Shown in pieces: positions 19,657 through 30,921 of a stretch of 64,000 nucleotides of DNA. The translations under genes and the position numbers were made by a program. Each line of letters begins with the position of its first letter. The first letter of the stretch is position 1. Under the pieces are notes generated by a model, which saw only the letters and a list, made by a program, of their open reading frames with translations, ran no database searches and was not told where the DNA came from. Source of the DNA: Hippopus hippopus (taxonomy: Eukaryota; Mollusca; Bivalvia; Cardiida; Cardiidae); assembly GCA_946811185.2 (NCBI GenBank), contig OX328107.1, positions 12,675,565 through 12,739,564 of the forward strand, given 5' to 3'.

Positions 19657-19709
19657 AATTCAAAAAATTTTTTGATGATAAGATAAGAAAATTATATTTA
19701 CTTTATAAA

Positions 19710-22700
19710 ATGTCATGGTTTAACAGAATTTCTAATATAGTTGGAAGAGCTGCGTCAAATGTTGGGAGGGCTGTAACGAATGTTATACCTCAATCAGTCC
19801 AACGAAGAATTAATAATTTTACTAATTGGTTAACTGGTAATGTTGAAGAAGATCAATTACCGCAAGTTTTTAATGAAATTGTTCAAAATGTTAGAGAGAA
19901 TTATCCACCAAGACAACCGTTTGAGGTTAGAAGAGAGCGCTCAGCATTTAGAGAGTATATTAATCAATATGTTATAGAGGGTAGAAGAAATTATAACCCG
20001 CAAAGATTTTTCGCAGAAACGTGGACGCCTCTTATAAATACTCTTCGAAATAATTTACGAACAAAGGTAAAACTTGTACTTAGGTGTAAAATGTGGTTAA
20101 TGACAGATATTGATCAGGGTCCCGTGGAACGTGCTTTTCATAGCAATCAACATTTAAATTTAAACAGTGAAGAAATAGAGGATTTATTGAATACAATGAT
20201 AGATGAAGTTTTAGAAAATTTAGCTAAGTTCCAAAGAGAAGGTAGTGGTTGGACTTTTGGGAGTATCGTAAAACTAGAAATACACACAGCTACTTATGTT
20301 CCTTTAAGAGCTAATGGTTGGCTACCTTTACCAAAATGGATTGCTAACAAAAAAGCAGTTATCAATATGAAAAATAAAGATGATAAATGCTTTTTATGGT
20401 GTGTTTTAAGAGAGGATAACCCAAAAGACAATCATCCAGAAATAGTTGATAAAGCTTTGAAAGAAAAGGAAAGTAGTTTAAATATGGAGGGAATAAAGTA
20501 TCCTGTTTCGTTTAAGGATATTGATAAGTTTGAAAAACAAAATCCTAAAATTAGTGTAAACGTATATGGGTACCAGGAATATATTTATCCGCTTAGGCTT
20601 ACAAAATGTGAAAAAAGTAAACATGTTGACCTTCTTTTTATTAAAAATGAGGAAAACATGCACTACGCTCTCATAAAAAACTTTAATAGATTAGTTAAAA
20701 AACAAATAACAAGTACTCATAATGGAAATATAGAATATTGTAAACGATGCCTAAATCATTTTGGTAGTAAAGAACTTTTGGAAAAACATAAAAAATACTG
20801 TAACGAACACGAACCTATTACTTTAGAAATGCCAAAACCAGATACCTGGTTAGCTTTTGAAAACCATTCTAGAAAACTTGAGGTTCCCTTTGTTGTATAC
20901 GCTGATTTTGAAAGTGTTTTGGAACCAATGCACACATGTCAACCAAACCCAGAAAAAAGTTATACTATACAACGCCAAAAGCATGTACCTTGTAGTTTTG
21001 TTTATATTATAAAATGTTTTGATAATAATGTTAGGTCGCCTATAAAAAGAAGTTATGTTGGAGAAAATGCTAATGAAGTTTTTATAAACTGGTTAGAAGA
21101 TGATATACGAGAAATTCATCAAGAATATCGCCAAAACCCAAAACCTATTGAAATTACAATAGGGAAAGAAATGAAACATAGGCAACAAACACACTGTTGG
21201 ATTTGTGGTGGGGAGTTTAATCATGCTAATTATAGAGTAAGAGACCATTGCCATTTTACGGGTAAATATAGAGGTGCCGCACACAATGAATGCAATCTAA
21301 AGGCTAAAAATCCTAACTTCACACCTGTATACCTTCATAATCTTAGTGGATATGACGCTCATCTTTTTATTAAATGCCTTGGCAAATCTGAAGGGAAGAT
21401 TGATTGTATTCCAAATAATGAAGAGAAATATATTAGTTTTAGTAAAGATATTTGGGTTGGGAAAAGTATACCACATAAAATTAGGTTTCTTGATAGTTTT
21501 AAGTTTATGAGTTCTAGTTTAGATAAGCTTTCGAGTAACTTAGAAGAAAATCAATTAAAAATTTTATCGAGATATTTCACTAAGAATCTCCTACCATTGG
21601 TTAGGAGAAAAGGAGTTTTTCCTTATGAGTACCTAGATTCATTTGATAAACTTAAAGAAGAGAAATTACCACCTAAAGAGGCATTTTACTCAAGCTTAAA
21701 CAAAGAAGGAATTAGTGATGAAGATTATGCTCATGCGCAAAAGGTTTGGAAAACTTTTAACATGAAAACGTTGAAGGATTACTTAGAACTTTACAATGAA
21801 ATAGATGTATTGCTTTTAGCGGATGTTTTTGAGAACTTTAGAGATGTTTGTCGTGAAAACTATAATTTAGACCCTAGTTGGTATTATACAGCTCCTGGTT
21901 TAGCTTGGGATGCAGCATTAAAAATAACGAAAGTAAACCTAGAGCTTTTATCTGATCCTGATATGCTTTTAATGGTTGAAAAGGGTATCAGAGGAGGTGT
22001 TAGTATGTGTAGTAAAAGATATGCAAAAGCAAATAATAAGTATATGGGTGAATTATATGATTCTAGTAAACCATCAAAATATTTATTATATATAGATGCA
22101 AACAGTCTTTATCCTTGGGCAATGAGTCGTCCTCTTCCTACACATGGTTTTAAATGGATGACAAATAAAGAATTAGAAATTTGGCAAAAAATCCCGTGTA
22201 TATTAGAAGTAGATTTAGAATATTCAAAGGAGTTACACGATTTACATAATGACCTTCCTTTAGCGCCTGAACGTTTAAAAATAGAAAAGGTAGAAAAACT
22301 TATTCCAAACTTAAATAATAAAAAAAATTACATTATTCATCATGAAACTTTAAAAACATGCGTTGATTTAGGTTTAAAAATTACTAAAATACATCGAGGA
22401 ATTAAGTTTGAGGAAAGCCTATGGCTTAAATCATATATTGATACAAACATTAAATTAAGAAAAGCGGCTAAAAATAATTTCGAAAAAGATTTTTTTAAAT
22501 TAATGAATAATTCAGTTTTTGGTAAAACTATGGAAAACCTGAGAAACAGAGTAACGATAGAACTGGTTTCTAGTGAAGAGCGTTATAAGAAATTAGTAGC
22601 AAAACCAAACTATGACCACGCAACAATATTCGATGAAACCCTAACAGCGGTACACATGAAAAACACTAAGTTGAAATATAATAAACCTATTTACTCAGGA

Positions 22701-23270
22701 TTAAGCATTTTAGACATTAGTAAAACACATATGCAAAAAACTTTTTATAATTACTTTAAACCTAAATATGGTGAAAAGGTTAGAATGTGTTATACTGATA
22801 CAGATAGTTTTATTCTCGAAATAGAAACTGAGGATTTATATAAGGATATGGAGAAAGATGTGGTTGAAATGTTTGATACAAGCAATTATCCTAAAGACCA
22901 TTTCTTAAAAAATGATTGTAATGCTAGAGTAGTTGGAATGTTTAAAGATGAGTTAGGTGGTAAAATTATGACTGAGTTTGTTGGTCTTGGAGCAAAAATG
23001 TATGCTTATAAAACTTTAAATGGTGAGGAAGATAAAAGATGTAAAGGTGTTAAACAATCAGTTGTTAAGAAAGAGATAAACTTTAATAATTACAAAGAGT
23101 GTTTGCTTACAGAAAAGGACCAGTATAGAAAGATGACTGTTTTAAGAAGTAGGGAGCATAATATGTATACTGAAGAGTTAAACAAAAAAGCGTTAGGGGC
23201 AAGTGATGATAAAAGGTTTGTTTTGGAAGACAAGATTGATACTTTAGCTTGGGGGCATCATAAAATATAA
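19710..23270 (+). CDS. polB: protein-primed family B DNA polymerase
   Basis: 1,186 residues. A long N-terminal region (likely terminal-protein part) precedes a zinc finger CKRCLNHF near 343, ExoI YADFESVL near 397, an HNH/treble-clef-like insert near 494-530 (HCWICGGEF, RDHCHFTGKYRGAAH, NECNL), ExoII NLSGYDAHLF near 542, motif A YIDANSLYP near 793, motif B KLMNNSVFGKTM near 930 and motif C CYTDTDSF near 1,028. All catalytic acids are present. It replicates the linear element from its protein-capped ends. The gene is intact, with TATAAA against its ATG. Confidence 0.96.
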   Translation: MSWFNRISNIVGRAASNVGRAVTNVIPQSVQRRINNFTNWLTGNVEEDQLPQVFNEIVQNVRENYPPRQPFEVRRERSAFREYINQYVIEGRRNYNPQRFFAETWTPLINTLRNNLRTKVKLVLRCKMWLMTDIDQGPVERAFHSNQHLNLNSEEIEDLLNTMIDEVLENLAKFQREGSGWTFGSIVKLEIHTATYVPLRANGWLPLPKWIANKKAVINMKNKDDKCFLWCVLREDNPKDNHPEIVDKALKEKESSLNMEGIKYPVSFKDIDKFEKQNPKISVNVYGYQEYIYPLRLTKCEKSKHVDLLFIKNEENMHYALIKNFNRLVKKQITSTHNGNIEYCKRCLNHFGSKELLEKHKKYCNEHEPITLEMPKPDTWLAFENHSRKLEVPFVVYADFESVLEPMHTCQPNPEKSYTIQRQKHVPCSFVYIIKCFDNNVRSPIKRSYVGENANEVFINWLEDDIREIHQEYRQNPKPIEITIGKEMKHRQQTHCWICGGEFNHANYRVRDHCHFTGKYRGAAHNECNLKAKNPNFTPVYLHNLSGYDAHLFIKCLGKSEGKIDCIPNNEEKYISFSKDIWVGKSIPHKIRFLDSFKFMSSSLDKLSSNLEENQLKILSRYFTKNLLPLVRRKGVFPYEYLDSFDKLKEEKLPPKEAFYSSLNKEGISDEDYAHAQKVWKTFNMKTLKDYLELYNEIDVLLLADVFENFRDVCRENYNLDPSWYYTAPGLAWDAALKITKVNLELLSDPDMLLMVEKGIRGGVSMCSKRYAKANNKYMGELYDSSKPSKYLLYIDANSLYPWAMSRPLPTHGFKWMTNKELEIWQKIPCILEVDLEYSKELHDLHNDLPLAPERLKIEKVEKLIPNLNNKKNYIIHHETLKTCVDLGLKITKIHRGIKFEESLWLKSYIDTNIKLRKAAKNNFEKDFFKLMNNSVFGKTMENLRNRVTIELVSSEERYKKLVAKPNYDHATIFDETLTAVHMKNTKLKYNKPIYSGLSILDISKTHMQKTFYNYFKPKYGEKVRMCYTDTDSFILEIETEDLYKDMEKDVVEMFDTSNYPKDHFLKNDCNARVVGMFKDELGGKIMTEFVGLGAKMYAYKTLNGEEDKRCKGVKQSVVKKEINFNNYKECLLTEKDQYRKMTVLRSREHNMYTEELNKKALGASDDKRFVLEDKIDTLAWGHHKI

Positions 23271-23297
23271 TTTAATTTTACGGATTAAATTATATTT
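23263..23297. terminator. 14-bp hairpin between converging genes
   Basis: Bases 23,263-23,276 pair exactly with 23,284-23,297 across TTTACGG. The PolB stop codon is in the left arm, and the minus-strand gene ends at 23,308, so the hairpin can end both transcripts. Confidence 0.65.
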
Positions 23298-23307
23298 GTA
23301 AAATTTT

Positions 23308-23775
23308 TTAACATTTATTTAATAATTTTATAGATTTTTTTCTCATTTTTTTAAAAAAATCTGATGAAAATTCATTACAATCAATAATATCATCAACTAT
23401 ATGCATTACAATTTTGTATATTAATTGGTTTCTAGTTAATTTTTTATCTAATTTAATTCCTAAATTGGTTTTACATATATATAATATGTCTTTTTTTGAA
23501 TTGATTTCATACATATAAATATCATTCCAAAAATGCTTCTTATACTTAATATTTAGTCTAATCATAGGGTCTATAGAATCTAAAATACTATTTACATAAT
23601 TAGCTAGAAGTATAGCAAATCTTGCTAATAGTTCTTTATCTGAAATTAAGTTTTTAAATTTATCTTTAACTATATCCATGCTTGCTAAATTTTCTTCCAT
23701 GTTATGTATAGACTTCATTAAACTTTTATTTTCATCTAAGTTTAACTCTTTTAAAAACTCCTTTAACTGCTCCAT
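23308..23775 (-). CDS. uncharacterised protein expressed from the right TIR
   Basis: 155 residues, largely helical, with leucine/isoleucine- and lysine-rich segments (KEFLKELNLDENKSLMKSIH, ELLARFAILLANYVNSIL, RNQLIYKIVMHIVDDII). The ATG at 23,775 lies right at the inner end of the right TIR, so it uses the same leader as RING gene 1. No domain recognised; the position suggests an early gene. Confidence 0.6.
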   Translation of the reverse strand: MEQLKEFLKELNLDENKSLMKSIHNMEENLASMDIVKDKFKNLISDKELLARFAILLANYVNSILDSIDPMIRLNIKYKKHFWNDIYMYEINSKKDILYICKTNLGIKLDKKLTRNQLIYKIVMHIVDDIIDCNEFSSDFFKKMRKKSIKLLNKC

Positions 23776-23778
23776 ATT

Positions 23779-24099
23779 TTGAATTATTTTATGACTTAAA
23801 ATTTAAAAAATTCAAAAAAATTTTTTCTTTATTTTTGAATTTAAGGTAAAATGGATATAGTAATTAGATGGTGCGTCGACACATGGGGGGTCATTAGTTG
23901 GTGCGTTGACTTATCTATTAATTGATGTGTTGGTTAGTGGACACAATTGTTAATCGATGCGTTGGTTAGTGGGTGATGAAATTTATTTTCTTTAGAATTA
24001 TGAAGAAAATAGATTTATACAAAAATCGTATGGGCATCCTGGGCATTTTTATAAAAATTTGGCAAAAACATGCCCAGATGACCCATTTATTAATCTACT
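23779..24099 (-). repeat. Polinton right terminal inverted repeat
   Basis: Inverse of 6,986-7,303 with few differences; ends ...AATCTACT. It contains the mirrored iterons and the leader of the minus-strand gene starting at 23,775. Confidence 0.95.
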
Positions 24100-24105
24100 A
24101 CCATT
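24100..24105. repeat. Polinton target-site duplication, right (ACCATT)
   Basis: Exact copy of 6,980-6,985. Confidence 0.93.
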
Positions 24106-24380
24106 TCTATCATTATTTCAGTTATATCGCGGCGGCTAGTGCTCCTAATTATGCTTTCATGGAATACATTTTTACCAATTCTTCTTCAGGCCACTGGCTG
24201 CTTTTCAACATGACCATCATCAAAACAATGATCAGCGATATAAGTGGAATAAATTCTGTCGCCAATGACTATCAACACTCTTTGGACAGAAATTTGGCGA
24301 ACTGGGTAATCGAACCAACAACCCTATATGGCTCCAAACCTTGTACCTTACCGATTGAGCAACCGGGCTCGGCACACGTG
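24106..24380 (-). mobile_element. tRNA-derived SINE interrupted by the Polinton
   Basis: On the minus strand a tRNA-like head (A box TTGCTCAATCGG, B box TTGGTTCGATTACC) lies at about 24,300-24,378. It is followed by a body and a tail GCCGCCGCGATATAACTGAA that continues, across the Polinton, into ATTAAAC at 6,971-6,979. The same tail type ends the V-SINE at 6,405. Removing the Polinton and one ACCATT gives a continuous tail. Confidence 0.65.
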
Positions 24381-24412
24381 TATAATAAGAGGGCAATGAT
24401 GGCCCTAAAGTC

Positions 24413-26220
24413 GCTCACCTGAGTCTTTTGACCAAACATGACCCATTTTCAATCTCTTTTGAGATATCATGACAAACAATCTACTAAGCTTTCATAATTA
24501 TTGGACTGAAAATTTGGCCTCTAGCATGTACACAAGCTTTTTCTAGAATTTCTCTCAGTGACCTACTTTTTAGCCAACCATACCCAATTTTCCCATTGTA
24601 GATATTATCAAAACAAAGATCCTGACCACCTTTCATAAGTATTGGACAGAAAATGTGGCCTATAGAGCATACACAGGTTTTTTCTAAGATTTGACCTACT
24701 GACCTAGTTTTTGACCCGACATGACCGATTTTTGAAGTCATCTGAGATGTCATCAAGTCAAACATTCTGACCAACTTTCAAGACATTTGGACTGAAACTG
24801 TGACCTCTAGAGCGTACATAAGTTTTTTTTTTAAGATTTTACCTAGTGACCTAGTTCTTTGCCCGACATGACCCATTTTCGAACAGTACAAACATTCTGA
24901 CCAAATTTCAAGAGTTTTGGACTGAAAAATGTGGCCTCTAGAGCTTACACAAGGTTTTTCTAAGATATGACCTCGTGACCTACTTTTTGCACGACATGTC
25001 CCATTTTCGAACTCGTCCGAGATATCATAAAGACAAACATTCTGACCAACTTTCAAGAGTATTGGACTGAAAATGTGGCCTCTAGAGAGTGCACAAGGTT
25101 TTTCTAAGATTTGACCTAGTGACATAGTTTTTGGTCCAGCATGATCCATTTTCGAATTCGTCCGAGATATTATCAAGACAAACATTCAGACCAAGTTTCA
25201 TGAGTATCTGACTGAAAATGTGGCCTCTAGAGCGTACACAATGTTTTTCTAAGATTTGACTTAGTGACCTAGTTTTTTGCCCGACATGACCCATTTTCAA
25301 ACTCGTCTGAGATATTATCAAGACAAACATTCTGACCATGTTTCAAGAGTTTTTGGACTGAAAATGTGGCCTCTAGAGCATACACAAGGTTTTTTAAGAT
25401 TTGACCTAGTGACCTAGTTCTTGACCCGACATGACCCATTTTCGAACTCATCTGAGATATTATGAAGACAAACATTCTGACCAAGTTTCAAGAGTTTTGG
25501 ACTAAAAATGTGGCCTCTAGAGCGTACACAAGGTTTTTCTAAGATTTGACTTAGTGACCTATTTTTTGACCCGACATGACCCATTTTCGAACTCGTCTGA
25601 GATATTATCAGGACAAACATTCTGACCAAGTTTCGTGAGTATCTGACTGAAAATGTGGCCTCTATAGCGTACACAATGTTTTTCTAAGATTTGACTTAGT
25701 GACCTAGTTTTTTGCCCGACATGACCCATTTTCGAACTCGTCTGAGATATTATCAAGACAAACATTCTGACCAACTTTCAAGAGTTTTGGACTGAAAATG
25801 TGGCCTCTAGAGCGTACACAAGGTTTTTTAAGATTTGACCTAGTGACCTAGTTTTTGACCCAACATGACCCATTTTGGAACTCGTCTGAGATATCATCAA
25901 GACAAATATTCTGACCAAGTTACATGAGTATCTGACTGAAAATGTGGCTTCTAGAGCGTACACAAGGTTTTTTAAGATTTGACCTAGTGACCTAGTTTTT
26001 GACCTGACATGACCCATTTTCGAACTCGTCCGAGATATCATCAAGACAAACATTCTGACCAAGTCTCATGAGTATCTGACTGAAAATGTGGCCTCTAGAG
26101 CGTACACAAGGTAAAAGTTAACGACGGACGACGCACGGCGGACGACAGACGACGCACGACGGACGCCGGACACAGCACGATCACAAAAGCTCACCATGAG
26201 CACTTTGTGCTCAGGTGAGC
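24413..26220 (-). mobile_element. pearl/HINE-like element of tandem ~145-bp monomers
   Basis: About twelve monomers with the phrase GACCTAGTGACCTAGTTTTT, the word CGACATGACCCATTTTCGAA and the block GTGGCCTCTAGAGCGTACAC, at a period near 145 bp. The ends are inverse: GCTCACCTGAG at 24,413-24,423 and CTCAGGTGAGC at 26,210-26,220. An ACGG-rich stretch lies near 26,118-26,170 and a hairpin at 26,189-26,220, followed by CTAA. Tandem cores plus an ACGG-type microsatellite are the features of bivalve pearl elements (Helentron-associated), recalled. The minus-strand ORFs in each monomer are repeat artefacts. Confidence 0.75.
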
Positions 26221-27392
26221 TAAAAACAAACACGGGCATGATGTTCAGCAAGCACAGTGCGTTTATTATGTAAAATTGTAGCATGCTAAAGAAACACTAA
26301 TTCCAGACAAAACAATATTTTATTTCGGAAAGTTGGTAGCAGTAAAAGGACAGGAAGTAATTGTAAGGTTACGATATAAACTATGCTTACATGTACTCCA
26401 CGCGGAGAGGTTTGTAAGGGGTGTGGCATAGCCATAGCAATTCCGTCTGATTGTTAAACCTTTTACCGAACAAGCCCGTGTTTAAAAGATCCTCACAAAG
26501 AAGGTTTTGATAACATTAGGAGGAACAGAAACAAAATGCTGGACTCATTGAGTCGTTCGTCTGCAAATGCTTTCAGTTTCAAAAGAATGTTGTTTTTTTT
26601 AATAAAAGATTAATATCGTTTGTAAAGCTTCAGTTTTACTTATTTTTTTTTTAAATCAATGGATAAAGTTTTGAAGGCATGTTAAGGTTTCCTTGCCATT
26701 GTTGAATATGGTTTGTTAGAATGATTTTCGTCGATATGGATAAAAACATGGTAACCAGCATTCCTCCTTCGATAAAGTCCTAGAAAGATGAGTTAATCAT
26801 TGAGCCACATTTCATACATGTATGTCGTCTGTAAATGCTTTTTAGTATGAAAAGTCATTTGTCGTTTGGTAAACAATGAATTACTTTAAAACTGAATAGA
26901 AACATTTACACGGTTCTTAGATTACGTGAGTCTTAGGCGAACATTTCAAGCGATGAAAATTTTAGAAGTAAAAGTTTCACAGCTTCTTCTGTCCAGTACA
27001 ACAAGGTAGCTATTACAGGTTCCTAATGTCCCTGACAGAGAATCTCTAAACATGGAAGTCTTGAGCAAGTTATGAACAGGCTATTTCAGCACACCAATTC
27101 CTATTCGTTTTGTGTAATTTCTTCTTTATCTCCACTATTTTACATATCACGAAGTTATTTTTGGCGTTACTACAACTTTTAAAAGCGCTTTAAGACATGT
27201 TATCTCGAGATTTGTCGCGTTAGTGCTACTCTTTTCGCGTCACTACGTGTTCTAAATTCACTTTATTACGTGTTTTTGAGAAATATTTTACCTTCGTTTT
27301 AACCCGTGTAGGCTTTCGTACCAAGTTGGTAAAAGAATTCTAAGTTACAATAAACACGCTTTAATCTTTGTTGTTGTTTTTTCTTTCTGCAG
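26221..27392. other. no gene recognised; MITE family B fragment
   Basis: A diverged MITE family B piece lies around 26,685-26,870 (ACATGGTAACCAGCATTCCTCC). Otherwise this is intron-like or intergenic DNA ahead of the first MATE exon. A pyrimidine tract and CAG at 27,379-27,392 form that exon's acceptor. Confidence 0.5.
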
Positions 27393-27494
27393 ATACTTGT
27401 TTCACTTTTACAAATGGTCATTGTCGCAACCAGCGCCCCTTTCTGTGGTCATCTGAGTAAGGAGTTGATGGATGCAGTATCGTTGGCCAACATG
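27393..27494 (+). CDS. SLC47A-like: host MATE transporter, exon 1 of 6 in window
   Basis: Flanked by TTTTTTCTTTCTGCAG and GTAACG. It encodes 34 residues in phase 0 containing FCGHLSKELMDAVSLANM, matching the conserved FCGHLGK-LDAV-LA region of animal MATE (SLC47) efflux transporters around the second membrane helix. Upstream coding sequence was not found in the window, so the gene starts elsewhere, possibly before position 1. MATE proteins exchange protons for organic cations at the plasma membrane. Confidence 0.85.
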
Positions 27495-27944
27495 GTAACG
27501 GCAGTGCTGAACTCCCTTATTGAGTCTTTAGTTCTCCAAGGAATTTATTTTTGGGAAATACCTATATAGGCCTAATCATTAAAGTACTGATTGAGGTAAC
27601 TAAGAAAGTCGCGACGCCAATCGTGCTACATGGTGTTTTAACTTCCATCACAGGATCACACTCTTTTCAATTCAATCGCTGCAACAAGTTTGCTTTACGC
27701 CCATTATAAATCCTGTTGGAATAATATGTACCTGACGAAAAGCCAAATAAGGCAAATTTACATGAAAAGTATGAAAACTTACACATTGCATTCATTATTA
27801 AACGTATGCACGAGATCTCTGTGCCTTTCGTGGAAATCTTCCAACAAGGCGAGTAATCAGCTGACTGCTCCTCTCTAACGAAAATGTAAGAAGTCTGTGG
27901 CATATAAAACAAATATATGGGATAAAGAAACGCAGGGTGACATT
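27495..27944. other. intron sequence, no gene recognised
   Basis: Between MATE exon 1 and a Tc1-like remnant in the same intron. Short ORFs lack domains. Confidence 0.45.
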
Positions 27945-28843
27945 ATTTGCAATATCTTGCGAACGCGTTGTTCAAAAACAATGAAAATCGGTCAAGCAAC
28001 TCTCTAGGTTACAGTGCACGTGGTCCTGTATCGAATGTTGCATTATGGTATTGCGTGACGATGTCTTCGGCCACTGAATCTGCCCTTTATACCATAGGTA
28101 CTCATAACCGTCCTATCAATGAAAAAACTGCAAGGAAACGATTGCGGGAAGTTGATCTGCGGGTACGTCACCCGTACATAGGTCTGTCCCTTACCGCTGC
28201 TCCTCGCCAGCATCGTATGGCTTGGGTGGCGGCACATGCCCCAAGAATTTTCCCATTGAGGCAGTGGAGGCGGGTCTTGTTTACTGATGAGTCCCTGTTC
28301 ACCTTATTTCGAGCAGACGGTCAACGTCGTGTATACCGACGTCGTGGAGAACGTTTTGCCAACTCCTGTGTAGTAGGGAGAGATAGGTTTGGGGGTGGAT
28401 CGGTTATGGTGTGGGGAGGAATCTCACATGGAGTTAAATCACCACTGGTTGTGGTAGCGGGTTATTTAACTGCCGCTAGGTATAGAGATGAGATCTTCCG
28501 ACCCCATGTTGTCCTATTATTACAGCAAAACAACCTCACATTCCAGCAGGATAATGCTCGGCCCATGTAGCGAGGATCTGTAGCGACTTTCTCACTAACA
28601 ACAATACCCGCCATACAGCCCTGACCTATCCCTTATTGAGCACTTGTTGGAACAGCTGGATAGACAGGTTCGACGACGCCAGCCTCCCCCTGTTACTCTG
28701 GCCTAACTGAGAGCAGCCCTCTTGGAAGAATGGGCCAACATCCCAATGAGGAGGATAAACTTACTCATGAACTCCATGCCTAGGAGAATCAGGGCTGTGG
28801 AGAGAGCGAATGGGGGACATACTCATACTAGCCAGTTCCCATA
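27945..28843 (+). pseudogene. Tc1-like transposase remnant
   Basis: The open stretch to 28,570 has the Tc1-family TDESLFTLFRADGQRRVYRR and GGGSVMVWGGISHG, then QQDNARPM, so the first two catalytic Asp are in place. A stop follows where the family has ARPH. Coding resumes in other frames with a third acidic residue (IEHLLEQLDRQVRRR) and the family's end (RRIRAVERANGGHTH). No clear terminal repeats were found. It lies in a MATE intron and is not functional. Confidence 0.85.
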
Positions 28844-29232
28844 ATCAGTCCATTAGGATTTCAGAGTTCTCTTTCAATTCACTTTAATTACTCCTAAATC
28901 ACTTAACAGATACAAATCGTTGATTTTGCAGTTTGTTCTGTATGGACTAATCTTCATTCTTACTTAAAAATATTGAACATTATACTCGACGTCTTACCCA
29001 GAATCATCTTCCAAGTTTACCCTTTATCCCTTTAGTATATAAAGATAACTAAATTGCATTGCGAATGACAATTTTTATGTTTAAAGATAAAATCTTGAAA
29101 GTGGTAAGAATTTTTGAAAGATGCTTCTAGATTGAAGTCAAATACTCAAATAACAAGAGGAAGGAAAATTCAGGAGGCTTCCTGCTTTGACGACGGACGA
29201 TGATTTTTTTTCATATTCTTCTTGTTTTACAG
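28844..29232. other. intron sequence, no gene recognised
   Basis: Nothing recognisable apart from the acceptor tract TTCTTCTTGTTTTACAG that ends it. Confidence 0.5.
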
Positions 29233-29301
29233 TTCATAAACATGTTTGCACTGGCGCCTGTATTCGGTATGACCTCGGCTTGTTACACTATATTTGCTCA
29301 G
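29233..29301 (+). CDS. SLC47A-like: host MATE transporter, exon 2 of 6 in window
   Basis: 69 bp, phase 0 at both ends, between a strong acceptor (TTCTTGTTTTACAG) and donor GTAAGC. It encodes FINMFALAPVFGMTSACYTI and FAQ, matching the MATE stretch ending in G-x-x-SACDT-x-x-SQ. A Tyr stands where family members have Asp in SACDT; whether this alters transport is unknown. Confidence 0.87.
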
Positions 29302-29744
29302 GTAAGCATAAGATGATTCGCTTTATTGACAGTGTAACTTCAGGTAAAGAATATGTTCAGTGTATGGTCTGAGGATAGATTTTCGATGTCTTTTACTGAT
29401 TTTGACGTAATTTATTGTACCTTGTTAAATTTGGATCTACGAAAAAATAGATATTTTGTGAGGCATTGTCAAAAATGAATTTACACGTTACACGTTGAGT
29501 CTTTACCTCTGAAAGAAAAAGCCAGTTTCATTTATCTAACACTCTGAGTCTGAGGCCGAAAACATTCTAATTTAGCGCTCAGTTCATTTTAAGATAATAA
29601 AAAGAAGACTATTTTAATATTTAATGCACTCTACCAGTTACCTGGATTACAAAGCATAAGAACCTGCGAAGGCTGATATGTTGGATAAGTTCTGCTATAT
29701 CTAATTTTCTGCTTGTCCTAGTACCAATCTACCTCTAGATTCAA

Positions 29745-29853
29745 TCGGTTGTAAGCCAAATTGTATTTTATGGATCCATAAGTATATGATCACTTTCTTC
29801 GTATTGTGCATCACGAAGACGCATTAAGTCCCCTTTTGCCAATTCATGGCTTA
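29745..29853 (-). mobile_element. MITE family A half copy
   Basis: Contains TATGGATCCATAA, CATTAAGTCCCCTTTTGCC and TCATGGCTTA, the left half of the family in inverse orientation. Confidence 0.55.
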
Positions 29854-29895
29854 TTTTTTTTTTTCTATAAATGCTGTTTTTCTTGCATACCATAA

Positions 29896-30921
29896 TATAC
29901 TCAACAAAACAAGTTAAGGAAATCTCAGAAAACCATGGAATAAAAGATTACGAAAACAAACAGTTATTCAACTTTCATTAATTCTGTTAGATACAGTTCA
30001 TTGCTTGAAAAAAATGTTTCCTTTATCTTTATAGCACTAATATCCTTATTGTGGCACTGTGTCAAGTAACCCAGGGGTCAAAGTCATTTTCGCAAAATAA
30101 GTTAGTGTCTACAGAGTATTCCCTGTTTTTGTGCAAAACAGTCATGAACATACGCTGTAAGTTTTTACTGCTTAAAATTTAATTACTTTTAATGTCACAT
30201 GAAATTTCTGTAAGTCCCTTCTCATGATAGCCTCAAATGTCATGTATGGAAGATGAGAATGTTCAAAATATACCTTCAGTAACGAGTGTATACCCCTTCA
30301 GCAGCAAATAAGGACTTGCACTGGCATCGCATACGTCGAAAAATTCTGGCAATTTTGAGTTGAGGAACCAGCCTTCATTCCTCCTGTAACGCCACAGCAA
30401 GAGCCTGGAGTTGGTGCCAGTATTTTGCATCAAACCCTCGGTGCAAAATGTCCCACACATGTTCAACAGGAGGTATGTTTGGAGAGCGTGCTGGCCAGTC
30501 AATGAGCACAATATTGTTCTGACGAAAGAGTCTTGGACGATTCGGAACGATAGTAACGGAGATACTGAACCGATTTGAAAACTGAAATTTCGGCTCAGTC
30601 TGGAAAGTATTGCCCAAATTATCTGAGATAAGTAAATAGCCTGAAGGCCAATTTGAAAAAGGCTTTTTGGGTGAGACTGTACAGTGACACTCTTTACTCA
30701 AACCAATCAATAGCGCAATTTTGCGAAAAATGACTTGAAGACCAGTCAACTTTGACAGTGATTATATATGCCGCTATTAGCGCTATAAACTCAAATAAAG
30801 CATCCTTTTGAAGAAAAATTAATATCTTATAATACTGTGAAACTCAAAATTCTCGGAATGCTCTAGATCTTTTACCATAGCCCTTCAAACACAATTTCCT
30901 TAACTTTTTTTGTTGAGTATA
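29896..30921 (-). mobile_element. Tc1-like transposon, internally decayed
   Basis: Inverted ends: TATACTCAACAAAACAAGTT at 29,896, with AAGGAAAT following, and the inverse at 30,894-30,921, differing at one position and flanked by TA. Inside, on the minus strand, lies a Tc1 C-terminal piece: IVLIDWPARSPNIPPVEHVW and LHRG...LQALAVALQEE, i.e. the region with the third catalytic Glu. The first two catalytic Asp are lost, so it is a dead, roughly 1.0-kb copy. Confidence 0.75.

Larger units (their letters stand above)
6986..24099. mobile_element. complete Polinton (Maverick) element, 17.1 kb
   Basis: Bounded by near-identical inverted repeats starting AGTAGATTAATAAATGGGTC, with AG...CT ends and 6-bp ACCATT duplications. 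Inside lie the full Polinton hallmark set: protein-primed PolB, retroviral-type integrase, adenain-type protease, A32-type ATPase, major capsid and penton proteins. Gene groups: + 7,306-9,492 (RING family); - 9,533-12,553 (fibre, protease, integrase, PLA2, zinc ribbon); + 12,592-19,391 (ATPase to SAP/NUMOD); - 19,378-19,620; + PolB; - 23,308-23,775. Almost all ORFs are intact, so the insertion is young or recently mobile. Its base and gene organisation differ sharply from the surrounding decayed repeats. Confidence 0.97.
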